Shown here: positions 45,243 to 52,788 of the stretch, piece after piece
Numbering within the stretch: the stretch's first letter is position 1
How the letters are laid out: each line of letters opens with the position of its first letter
From: an uncultured Odoribacter sp.
GTDB lineage: Bacteria; Bacteroidota; Bacteroidia; Bacteroidales; Marinifilaceae
Direction of reading: 5' to 3'
DNA length: 64,000 nt
Assembly: GCA_910589025.1 (NCBI GenBank)
Contig: CAJURM010000005.1
Span: 124,001 to 188,000, forward strand
Made by a program: the position numbers and the translations under genes
Notes under the pieces: generated by a model
Databases searched by the model: none
Seen by the model: the letters and a program-made list of their open reading frames with translations, nothing else
What the model was told of the DNA's origin: nothing

Positions 45243-45256
45243 TGCAACCGTTTGCA
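45243..45256 (+). promoter_or_regulatory. cre-like LacI-family operator upstream of susG
   Basis: TGCAACCGTTTGCA is a near-palindrome centred on CG and fits the general LacI/CcpA form TGnAAnCGnTnnCA. It is centred about 75 bases before the predicted susG transcription start. Confidence 0.5.
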
Positions 45257-45311
45257 GGGCAAGAGGGTTTGATTGTTCGCTTTTTATGGCAAGGGGGTGG
45301 TGATTTACAAG

Positions 45312-45319
45312 TATATTTG
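45312..45319 (+). promoter_or_regulatory. Putative -7 box (TATATTTG) of susG
   Basis: TATATTTG matches TAnnTTTG, 29 bases before the ATG at 45348. No -33 TTTG is seen. It lies upstream of the alternative in-frame GTG at 45324 and supports the ATG start. Confidence 0.55.
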
Positions 45320-45347
45320 AGGTGTGATTATCAGAAAGATTTTTATC

Positions 45348-47423
45348 ATGAAAACGATTGAATTGTATCCGATTTTGAAATTTTGGCATGTTCTATGTTT
45401 TGCTCTTCTTATTTCTTTGGGAGCTTGTAGTGACAGTAAAAATGATGAGCCCGACCCGGGACCAGCACCGGAAGAATGGGTAAGCGTGACGGCTGAGCCT
45501 GAAGCATGGGACGGAGAGAAGCGGGGGAATATTTCTTATCAATTGCTGGTATATTCTTTTGCCGATGCGAACGGGAATAAGTGGGGAGACCTCAAAGGGA
45601 TAACCGAGAAACTGGATTACATTGAAAGTTTGGGGATAAAAGCCATTTGGCTGTCGCCGATACATCCCGCCATGTCTTATCACGGATATGACGTGACGGA
45701 TTATACTGCTATAAACCCGAAGTATGGCACTATGGGTGATTTCGAACAACTGATTGCAGAAGCTCACCGCCGCGATATAAAAATCTATCTGGACTATGTG
45801 ATGAACCACACAGGCAAAGACCACCCCTGGTTTATAGATGCCAAATCCTCGCCCGACAGCAAATACCGCGATTATTATATTTTCTCACAAGACCCGGAGG
45901 CGGATATAAAAGCGGGTAATATCGCCATGATTGAATGCAACGGATACAATGCCGGGGAATGGTTTTCCACGACTTCCTCAGATTCCGAAGTAAGCGGGGT
46001 TTATAAATTCGTGCTCAATTGGTCGAACGCTTCCAAGCCGACGGTGACCGTAACGGAAGCCGACGCCTCCGACATCGACAACGATAATCCGGATGAAAGT
46101 ACCAGCGGTGCAAAATATCTCTATTACGGCGAGAAAAAGTGTAAAAAATTCTACGACAAAGGCAACAATATTTACGAATTGACGGTAGATTTCCAATCCG
46201 CGTGGGGTTTTCTGATCCGTACCAGTAATGACGCATCCTGGCCCAAAGGAACCAAATACGGAGCACCTTCCAAATCGGATAAATTGACATTGGGCACGCC
46301 TTTCACGTTGAATAATTCCACGGCAGCGGATATTCTGTTTTCATCCATGAATCTATGGCATTACCATTCTCATTTCATGACCGACTGGTTTGCGGATTTG
46401 AATTACGGCCCCGTTGGGAGTGCCGCTTCTTCTCCCGCTTACAAGGCCATTGCCGAAGCAGCCAAAGGATGGATTGACAGAGGCATTGACGGTTTCCGGC
46501 TGGATGCGGTGAAACACATTTACCACAGTGCCACGTCGAACGAAAATCCCCGTTTTCTGAAAATGTTTTATGATGACATGAATGCTCATTATAAGCAACA
46601 AGGACATTCGGACGATATTTACATTGTGGGGGAAGTGTTGTCAGGAAGCAATGAGGTTGCCCCTTATTATGAAGGGCTTCCGGCTCTGTTTGAATTTGAT
46701 TTCTGGTACCGGCTCGAATGGGCTATCAACAAGGGTACGGGATGTTATTTTGCCAAAGATATTCTGTCTTACCAGGAGAAATATGCTGCATACCGGAAGG
46801 ATTACATCGAAGCGACGAAGTTATCCAACCACGATGAGGACCGTACGGCATCCAAATTGGGCAAGTCCCTTGCCAAAGAGAAGTTGGCCGCAGCCGTATT
46901 GCTGACAGCAGCGGGGGAACCCTATATTTATTATGGAGAGGAGTTGGGTATCTACGGATCAAAGGAGAAAGGGGACGAGTATGTCCGCAGCGCCATGTTG
47001 TGGGGCGACAATTACACAACGTCATACGCCTCTTCGGACAAGGTGGACGCAACTGTCGCATCCAGTATAAAATCTGTCGCAGAACAAAAGGATGAGGCTT
47101 CTTCGCTACTGAATACTTACCTTACTTTCACAAAGTTGCGCAATACATATCCGGCTTTGGCTCAAGGCAGTATGAGCCGCCACGCTACATACAACGAGTC
47201 GAACACCGCCGCTAAAAGCATTGCGGCATGGTATATGACGAAAGAGAAGGAGCGGATGTTAGTCATTCACAACTTCGGGAGTACAGCTTACCAAATCTCG
47301 CTTCCGGATAAAATCGAGAAAGCGGTTGGCGTATCGGGCAAAGCGGAGCAGAAGAAAGAAGGCGAAAATACTTTGGTAAAATTGGACGGCTATTCTTCCA
47401 TCGTGTATAAAATTGCGGAGTAA
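45348..47423 (+). CDS. susG: SusG-like outer-membrane alpha-amylase lipoprotein, GH13 with inserted CBM58
   Basis: The 691-residue length is almost that of B. thetaiotaomicron SusG. A signal peptide carries lipobox LGAC (about 24-27). The GH13 barrel has LDYVMNHTG (region I), DGFRLDAVKH (nucleophile), YIVGEVLSG (acid) and KLSNHDEDR (region IV). Between regions I and II lies an insertion of about 120 residues (about 205-330) at the position of the SusG starch-binding module CBM58. It should start starch breakdown at the cell surface. It is split from susF by 2.9 kb of minus-strand defence genes, but has its own -7 box and LacI-type site. Confidence 0.93.
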   Translation: MKTIELYPILKFWHVLCFALLISLGACSDSKNDEPDPGPAPEEWVSVTAEPEAWDGEKRGNISYQLLVYSFADANGNKWGDLKGITEKLDYIESLGIKAIWLSPIHPAMSYHGYDVTDYTAINPKYGTMGDFEQLIAEAHRRDIKIYLDYVMNHTGKDHPWFIDAKSSPDSKYRDYYIFSQDPEADIKAGNIAMIECNGYNAGEWFSTTSSDSEVSGVYKFVLNWSNASKPTVTVTEADASDIDNDNPDESTSGAKYLYYGEKKCKKFYDKGNNIYELTVDFQSAWGFLIRTSNDASWPKGTKYGAPSKSDKLTLGTPFTLNNSTAADILFSSMNLWHYHSHFMTDWFADLNYGPVGSAASSPAYKAIAEAAKGWIDRGIDGFRLDAVKHIYHSATSNENPRFLKMFYDDMNAHYKQQGHSDDIYIVGEVLSGSNEVAPYYEGLPALFEFDFWYRLEWAINKGTGCYFAKDILSYQEKYAAYRKDYIEATKLSNHDEDRTASKLGKSLAKEKLAAAVLLTAAGEPYIYYGEELGIYGSKEKGDEYVRSAMLWGDNYTTSYASSDKVDATVASSIKSVAEQKDEASSLLNTYLTFTKLRNTYPALAQGSMSRHATYNESNTAAKSIAAWYMTKEKERMLVIHNFGSTAYQISLPDKIEKAVGVSGKAEQKKEGENTLVKLDGYSSIVYKIAE

Positions 47424-47436
47424 TTCCGATTACTCC
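47417..47436. terminator. Perfect hairpin spanning both stop codons of convergent susG and YeiH-type genes
   Basis: GGAGTAAT-TCCG-ATTACTCC is a perfect 8-base stem. The susG TAA and the opposing gene's TAA both lie inside it. It may end transcripts from both sides; the minus-strand side is followed by a short T run. Confidence 0.6.
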
Positions 47437-48713
47437 ATCAATGGTTTGATGACTCCGAAAAGGAGGCAGGCAATGAGGAAAGTAATGATGATGTTGAAAG
47501 TTTGTGCCGAGAGGAAGCCCCACATGAGATGTCGGTTTTCACGCGAGATGATTTCTTTCAGGCGGGTTTCCAGTCCCACGCACACGAATGCCAGACTGAA
47601 AAATAAACCGCTGAACATCTTAGCAACGCCCGGTTCCACCCATTTGCCTTTGGGGGAGAGTTGAAACAGGTCGTTTGCCTGGCAAAGGCTGAATACCAGG
47701 GAGGCAGCTACAAAACCGATGATGAATTTCGGGAATTTTTCCCATACGATATGCAAGGAGGGAGAGGTATTGTTTTTCTCTCCGCGGGTAGACAGATAAA
47801 GGGCAATAAAGAAGGCAACCACCCCTATCAGGACATTCTGCGCTCCTTTAATAATCACCGCATGCTGGTTGGAAAGTTCGCTGACGATGGCACTGGACGC
47901 CGCCACGCCGCTGGTGGTGTCGATTGTTCCGCCAATCCATGCACCCGCCACTTCCTGTATGACTTTCGGATCATCAAATAGCAGCGGTAAAAGCGTATGG
48001 GACAGCCACGGCATCAGATAAATCATCGGAACCACGACTATCAGGACCAGCGATACGATATAAGAGAGTTTTTTATCATCTCCTCCGGCTACCCGTGCCG
48101 CCGTGATGCAAGCCGAGACACCACAAATGGATACACCGCTGGAGAGTATCATGGCGGAACTGCGGTCTACTCCCAAGCGACGGGATATGTAGTAGGCAAA
48201 GAACCATACGATGGTAACAACTAGTACGGCCTGTATCAGCCCGATTGCTCCCGATTTCATGACATCACTGAACAATATGGTGGCTCCCAGGCATACGACT
48301 CCGATTTTAATAAAAAATTCGCTCTGTATGGCGGGACGCATCCAGGCCGGGATATGAAATACATTCCGGATTATCAATCCGAAAATAACGGAGAAAAAGA
48401 CGGATTCAAATCCGTAATAAGCCACCTGCGGGATGGCTGCCGTAAGCTGGGCCAATAAAGAAACAACAAATACGGCCAGTAGGGATACGACAATGCCTTT
48501 CAGTGGCCGCCCCAACATAAGCCAGCCCAAATAAAGAACAACGAGTACAATCGCATAGAGTACCAGTGCATTCTGCCAATCGGAGAGCAGGGTCAGATGT
48601 TTAGGGATGGACGGCAGATAACCGGGGATAAACGCCGCCATCGCCAACAAAGGGATGCTTACTGCCACTACGACCCAGTCTTCGGTTTTCAATTGTTCCA
48701 GCCACTTTTTCAT
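47430..48713 (-). CDS. YeiH/PSE-family (UPF0324) integral membrane protein
   Basis: The 427-residue protein has about ten or eleven membrane segments and the family's glycine-rich motifs (GVSICGVSACITAARVAGG; WIGGTIDTTSGVAASSAI). Members are annotated as putative sulfate exporters, but the substrate is not firmly known. It converges on susG with six bases between the stops and is likely monocistronic. A palindrome-like ATTACG/CGTAAT in the upstream gap could be a regulatory site. No link to starch use is evident. Confidence 0.85.
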   Translation of the reverse strand: MKKWLEQLKTEDWVVVAVSIPLLAMAAFIPGYLPSIPKHLTLLSDWQNALVLYAIVLVVLYLGWLMLGRPLKGIVVSLLAVFVVSLLAQLTAAIPQVAYYGFESVFFSVIFGLIIRNVFHIPAWMRPAIQSEFFIKIGVVCLGATILFSDVMKSGAIGLIQAVLVVTIVWFFAYYISRRLGVDRSSAMILSSGVSICGVSACITAARVAGGDDKKLSYIVSLVLIVVVPMIYLMPWLSHTLLPLLFDDPKVIQEVAGAWIGGTIDTTSGVAASSAIVSELSNQHAVIIKGAQNVLIGVVAFFIALYLSTRGEKNNTSPSLHIVWEKFPKFIIGFVAASLVFSLCQANDLFQLSPKGKWVEPGVAKMFSGLFFSLAFVCVGLETRLKEIISRENRHLMWGFLSAQTFNIIITFLIACLLFGVIKPLME

Positions 48714-48808
48714 ACGTTATCGTTTTTTAAATCCGGCTGCGAAGGAACGGAATATTTTTGACATTTTATTACGCGTAAATACGTAATTTTAACATGTTTA
48801 AAAACAAA

Positions 48809-48832
48809 GAGAGCGGAACAGCGTCCGCCCTC
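48809..48832 (-). terminator. Terminator of the GH13 pair at 48858-52632
   Basis: On the minus strand a GGCGGA/TCCGC stem, extended by GA/TC across a bulge, is followed by TTTGTTTTT, 26 bases after the gene's stop. Confidence 0.65.
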
Positions 48833-48857
48833 CCAACAAAAAGACTGTATTACAGCA

Positions 48858-50228
48858 TTATTTTTTCACCCATACCCGGTATTCCCCGGCTTTCAAGGTA
48901 AGTGGCGAAACCGGTTTGACAGCCTGCCCGGTAAAAGCATCGGCGTATGAATCCGTGAGAGGCTGGTCAAGTTTGAACTGCACGGTTTTCCGGCTCAGGT
49001 TCAGCATCACCAACAGCTGATTGTTCCCTTTCGTCCGGGTGAAAGCGAATACGCTTTCGGGAGCCGTGTGGTTCAATATGTTCATTTTTCCGGCATCTAT
49101 GCCTGCATACAGCGCCTGATTTTCATGTTTCAGTTTATCCAGTTGGGTATAAAATGCCGTTAACGGACCATTCCCGACCCATTTGATTTCATCTTTTTCA
49201 AAAAATTCCAGGCGGTGATTCAGTCCGACTTCCTGCCCGCTATATACCAAAGGCATGCCGGGCACGGTATAGGTCAGCACGGCAAAGGCTTTCTGCAAAT
49301 CGCCGTAGCGTTCGTTTATCGTTCCGTTCCATGAATTTTCGTCGTGGTTGGTCAGGAAGTTCATCAATATCGTGCGGGGAGCATACAGGCTGTCTGTTTT
49401 CCGGAAATAAGCGGGCAGGGCTGCTGCCGTCTTTTTCCCGGCTGCAATATCATTCATCGTATGCAGTAGGTCCCAGGCATAGCAGGCGTCAAAGGCTCCG
49501 GCGGTCAATTCCGGTTCCCATGCTTCGGCCAGCATGAAAACAGGTTTTATGCTATCTAAAGCCATCCGTGCCTGTTCCCAGAAATCGGTCGGTACCATGG
49601 ATGCCACATCACACCGGTAGCCGTCTATGTTGGCGTTTTTGACCCAGTATTTCATGCTCTCTATCATATAGTGGCGTAATCCGGGTTGTTCGTAATTGAG
49701 GTCTGCCACATCGGTCCATTCTGCCACCGGAGCTACAATCGAGTCATTGACTTGTGTGTACCATTCGCCGTGTTCCACTATCAGCCAGTTGTCCCACCCG
49801 GTATGGTTAGCCACCCAGTCCAGAATGACTTTAAATCCCATGCTGTGGGCTTTATCCACCAAATCTTTAAAATCTTTCATCGTCCCGAACTCCGGATTTA
49901 CTTTCTGATAGTCTTTTACAGCGTAATAGCTTCCGAGGGTTCCTTTTCTGTTTTTATAGGAGATGGGTTGTACGGGCATGAGCCAAAGGATATCCACACC
50001 CAGTTCTTTCAACCGGGGCAGGTGGTCGGCAAAGGCGTTGAAGGTGCCTTCTTTCGTATACTGGCGTATATTTACTTCATATATCACTGCGTTTTTTGCC
50101 CAAGAGACAACCGCAGGTGCCTGAAAAGCCACCGGAGCAGCAGGTTCTATGACTTCCTGCCCTTTTTTATTTTTACAGCCGGCAAGCAGCAGTACCGGCA
50201 ATAAGAGTAGTAATCCTATTTTTTTCAT
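48858..50228 (-). CDS. GH13 alpha-amylase-family lipoprotein (paralogue of 25435-26778)
   Basis: The 456-residue enzyme starts at the ATG at 50226-50228, directly before a signal peptide with lipobox LLAGC; an in-frame ATG at 50291 would overlap the upstream gene. GH13 motifs are DWVANHTGWD, DGYRCDVASM (nucleophile), MLAEAWEP (acid) and FLTNHDENSW. Long stretches are shared with the GH13 lipoprotein of the maltodextrin operon, so the two arose by duplication. It lies 16 bases after a larger GH13 gene and probably degrades alpha-glucan fragments in the envelope. Confidence 0.92.
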   Translation of the reverse strand: MKKIGLLLLLPVLLLAGCKNKKGQEVIEPAAPVAFQAPAVVSWAKNAVIYEVNIRQYTKEGTFNAFADHLPRLKELGVDILWLMPVQPISYKNRKGTLGSYYAVKDYQKVNPEFGTMKDFKDLVDKAHSMGFKVILDWVANHTGWDNWLIVEHGEWYTQVNDSIVAPVAEWTDVADLNYEQPGLRHYMIESMKYWVKNANIDGYRCDVASMVPTDFWEQARMALDSIKPVFMLAEAWEPELTAGAFDACYAWDLLHTMNDIAAGKKTAAALPAYFRKTDSLYAPRTILMNFLTNHDENSWNGTINERYGDLQKAFAVLTYTVPGMPLVYSGQEVGLNHRLEFFEKDEIKWVGNGPLTAFYTQLDKLKHENQALYAGIDAGKMNILNHTAPESVFAFTRTKGNNQLLVMLNLSRKTVQFKLDQPLTDSYADAFTGQAVKPVSPLTLKAGEYRVWVKK

Positions 50229-50244
50229 CGTTGTTGTGTTTAGG

Positions 50245-52632
50245 TTAATATTTCGTATTGTATATGATTTCGACACCATGGGCCGGAACATCCGCTATCA
50301 GTTTGGAGTTGTCGTAACTGAAGCGTCCGCCGAACAAGGATTTAAAGGTGCCTTTGCGCTCCCGTTGAGGAAGGTCGAAGCGCAGGGTTACATTTTCTTT
50401 GCCTTTGTTGAAAATCACGATAACATCTTCTCCGAAATAGGAGCGCAGATAGGCATAGACTTTGTTTTCGACCCTCAAGGGAATGAAGTCCCCGAACATC
50501 AAAGCCATGCTCTCCCGGCGGAAAGTGTTCAAACGGGCCGTTTTTTCTTTTACCATTTCTTCCTCTTCACTCAAGCCGTCGAAGCGCATCATCCGTCGGT
50601 TGTCCGGATCGTTCCCTCCGGTCATGCCGATTTCGTCGCCATAGAAAACAACCGGTATGCCGGGTATTGTTGCATTAAAAGCTATCAACTGCACTAATTT
50701 GTCATACGCTGCCTCATCCGACGGTTTGCGTTCCCCGATGCGGCGTGTCCAGCCGGCAGCTTTGCTGTCTTCGTCGAAGCGCACATCGCCTGCCGCATAG
50801 GAAATGAAACGCGCCCGGTCCTGGTTGCCCGAAATATATGACATCAGATTGTGTACACCGTAATAATGGAAACTCTCTTCCAGCGAGGCATTCAATTGCT
50901 GGAATCCGATTTCCGGACGGGCAAAGGTCGCCACAGCATCGTCATAAACATTGAAATCAAACTGCCCGTCCATTTGTCCCGAACCGACATAGGAGGCTAT
51001 CAGTTCCCGGCTCCCGTAGGTCTCTCCCACCTGGTAAATAGTTATCTTTTTCGGGAACATGATGTCCCGTTTCAGTTTATGGGTAAGCGTCCGCCAGAAT
51101 ATCTCAGGAATATGTTTGGTAGCATCGTGGCGGAATCCGTCGAGGTTATACTCTTTTATCCAAAAAAGGGCGGAGTCGGTCATGGGTTCATACACTTCCG
51201 GACGTTGCAGGTCGAGCGTCGGCAGGAAAGAGTCGAACCAGGTCGTCAGACGATATTCGTCCCAACGTTCCGTATTCAATGTGCCGTCAGGCAGATACAA
51301 GTCGGTTGCCCAGTCTTTGTGCTGCTGATACAGGGGATGAAGGCGGTGGACATGGTTTGCCACGTAGTCCAGTATGACATTGATATTCCTTTTGTGGGCT
51401 TCTTCAACCAACTCTTTCAATTCGTCCGAAGTACCGTAGCGGTAATCCACTTTTGACGAGGATACCGGCCAATAGCCGTGATAGCCCGAAAATTTCGTCC
51501 GGGGCTTTTTCCACAGTCCGAAGGCGCCTTCCGGATTCTGCGTCACCGGAGAGAGCCATATCGTATTGATGCCCAAGCTGTCGAAATAGCCCTCTTTCAG
51601 TTTCTGCGTCACGCCCGCAAGGTCCCCTCCCATGTAGTCGGCAATGGGCAGCACTTCTTTGGTATTTAACGGATGGTTGTTGTCCGGAATGGAATCATTG
51701 AAACGGTCTATCATCAGGAAATAGAGCACGGAGGCCCGTTTGTCAAAACGGTTCAACAAGGAGGCATCCAATATCACTTTCCCATATTCCAACGGAATAA
51801 AAATGTCGTTGGACACGCCAAATTCGTTTATTGCCCACACCCGCATTTCCGAACGCCGGACTCTCGTTGCCGCCTCTGGAATAAGGATTCCCATGCTATC
51901 AGCACGCCGAATAAAATAGTGTTCTCCCAACCGGTGGTTCTGCAAATAGACCAGCCATTTCTTTACCGGATTCCTGCTTTTCAGCCAAATGGTGTCGCCT
52001 TTCACAACATCGGTATAAATTCCGGGTGCTTTGTCGGCTTCGCCCTCTATCTGCAACAGGGAATTAAAACCTCCCATGTTGTTGTCTATCCGCTTTTTGT
52101 TACCAGGGTCCAAGACTTTTTTGCCGTCCAGCACCAACAAATACTGGTATTGCCCCGGAGACAGATAGAGGGTGGTTTTCCATATGCCATTGTCATTAAC
52201 CAAATGGGTGTTGGCGGGATTCCAGGCATTCATATCTCCTGCCAACTGGACAGTCCGGTAGTTTTTTCCTTTGGGGTCAAAAGAAAAGCCGACCGCTTTT
52301 TTCGTGCTGTTTATGACGGGAATATCATAAACATGGCCTTCGTATGTAAGGCGCAAATTATCCATCGGTTCCACTTTCCCTTCCCGGATCAGCACCAGTT
52401 CTTTCCGGTCATGGCTCCACACGGCTTTCAGTCCGGCAGGTGCTTTCACTTTTTTTACTTTTTCAGGAAAGAGGAAATAATCCGACAGCAATATTTTCGT
52501 CGTATCAGGATTCAGGCGTACCGGAGTCGCTAAGTCATAGATTCCGGGTGTTTCGGGCAATACCACCTCTTTGTGCCCGCATGCCGACAAAACAAAGACA
52601 AAAACAGGCAAAAGAAACATTATTTTTGACAT
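50245..52632 (-). CDS. Large GH13 lipoprotein with N-terminal glycogen-binding-like domain
   Basis: The 795-residue lipoprotein has lipobox LSAC near residue 18. A beta-sandwich region (about 110-200, VQLAGDMNAWNP) resembles CBM48/AMPK glycogen-binding domains, followed by a second beta-domain and a GH13 barrel. Catalytic segments are LDYVANHVH, DGFRHDATKH (nucleophile) and YQVGETYGS (acid). Region IV reads SGNQDRARF, so the usual His of NHD is Gln. The enzyme could be a neopullulanase- or pullulanase-like endo-enzyme. It is the first gene of a leftward pair, divergent from a SusC gene 156 bases away. Confidence 0.88.
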   Translation of the reverse strand: MSKIMFLLPVFVFVLSACGHKEVVLPETPGIYDLATPVRLNPDTTKILLSDYFLFPEKVKKVKAPAGLKAVWSHDRKELVLIREGKVEPMDNLRLTYEGHVYDIPVINSTKKAVGFSFDPKGKNYRTVQLAGDMNAWNPANTHLVNDNGIWKTTLYLSPGQYQYLLVLDGKKVLDPGNKKRIDNNMGGFNSLLQIEGEADKAPGIYTDVVKGDTIWLKSRNPVKKWLVYLQNHRLGEHYFIRRADSMGILIPEAATRVRRSEMRVWAINEFGVSNDIFIPLEYGKVILDASLLNRFDKRASVLYFLMIDRFNDSIPDNNHPLNTKEVLPIADYMGGDLAGVTQKLKEGYFDSLGINTIWLSPVTQNPEGAFGLWKKPRTKFSGYHGYWPVSSSKVDYRYGTSDELKELVEEAHKRNINVILDYVANHVHRLHPLYQQHKDWATDLYLPDGTLNTERWDEYRLTTWFDSFLPTLDLQRPEVYEPMTDSALFWIKEYNLDGFRHDATKHIPEIFWRTLTHKLKRDIMFPKKITIYQVGETYGSRELIASYVGSGQMDGQFDFNVYDDAVATFARPEIGFQQLNASLEESFHYYGVHNLMSYISGNQDRARFISYAAGDVRFDEDSKAAGWTRRIGERKPSDEAAYDKLVQLIAFNATIPGIPVVFYGDEIGMTGGNDPDNRRMMRFDGLSEEEEMVKEKTARLNTFRRESMALMFGDFIPLRVENKVYAYLRSYFGEDVIVIFNKGKENVTLRFDLPQRERKGTFKSLFGGRFSYDNSKLIADVPAHGVEIIYNTKY

Positions 52633-52654
52633 ACAGCAGTTTTTAAGTTATTGT

Positions 52655-52662
52655 CAAAGATA
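52655..52662 (-). promoter_or_regulatory. Putative -7 box (TATCTTTG) of the GH13 pair
   Basis: The complement reads TATCTTTG, 22 bases before the start at 52632. No exact -33 TTTG; the divergent SusC side has only a weak TAGAATTG at 52762. No LacI-type CAAACGTTT is seen in this 156-base gap. Confidence 0.5.
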
Positions 52663-52788
52663 GCATTATTCTCCCTCTATTACGCAATTCCCTCCCCAAA
52701 GTTTCTCTGCCCCCCATTTCACCTGTTTCAACCTTTCAACCTTTTCTCCGTATACAGAGCATAGAATTGAAAAAAGCTGTTTACAATT

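Noticed and set aside
42415..45347. Transposon or integron carrying the defence genes
   Set aside because: No transposase, integrase, terminal inverted repeat or target duplication could be seen at the block's edges.
52700..52745. AACCTTTCAACC-like pyrimidine runs before SusC and near 58480 and 25410 as a regulatory repeat
   Set aside because: They are low-complexity and share only short words; I cannot separate them from chance.
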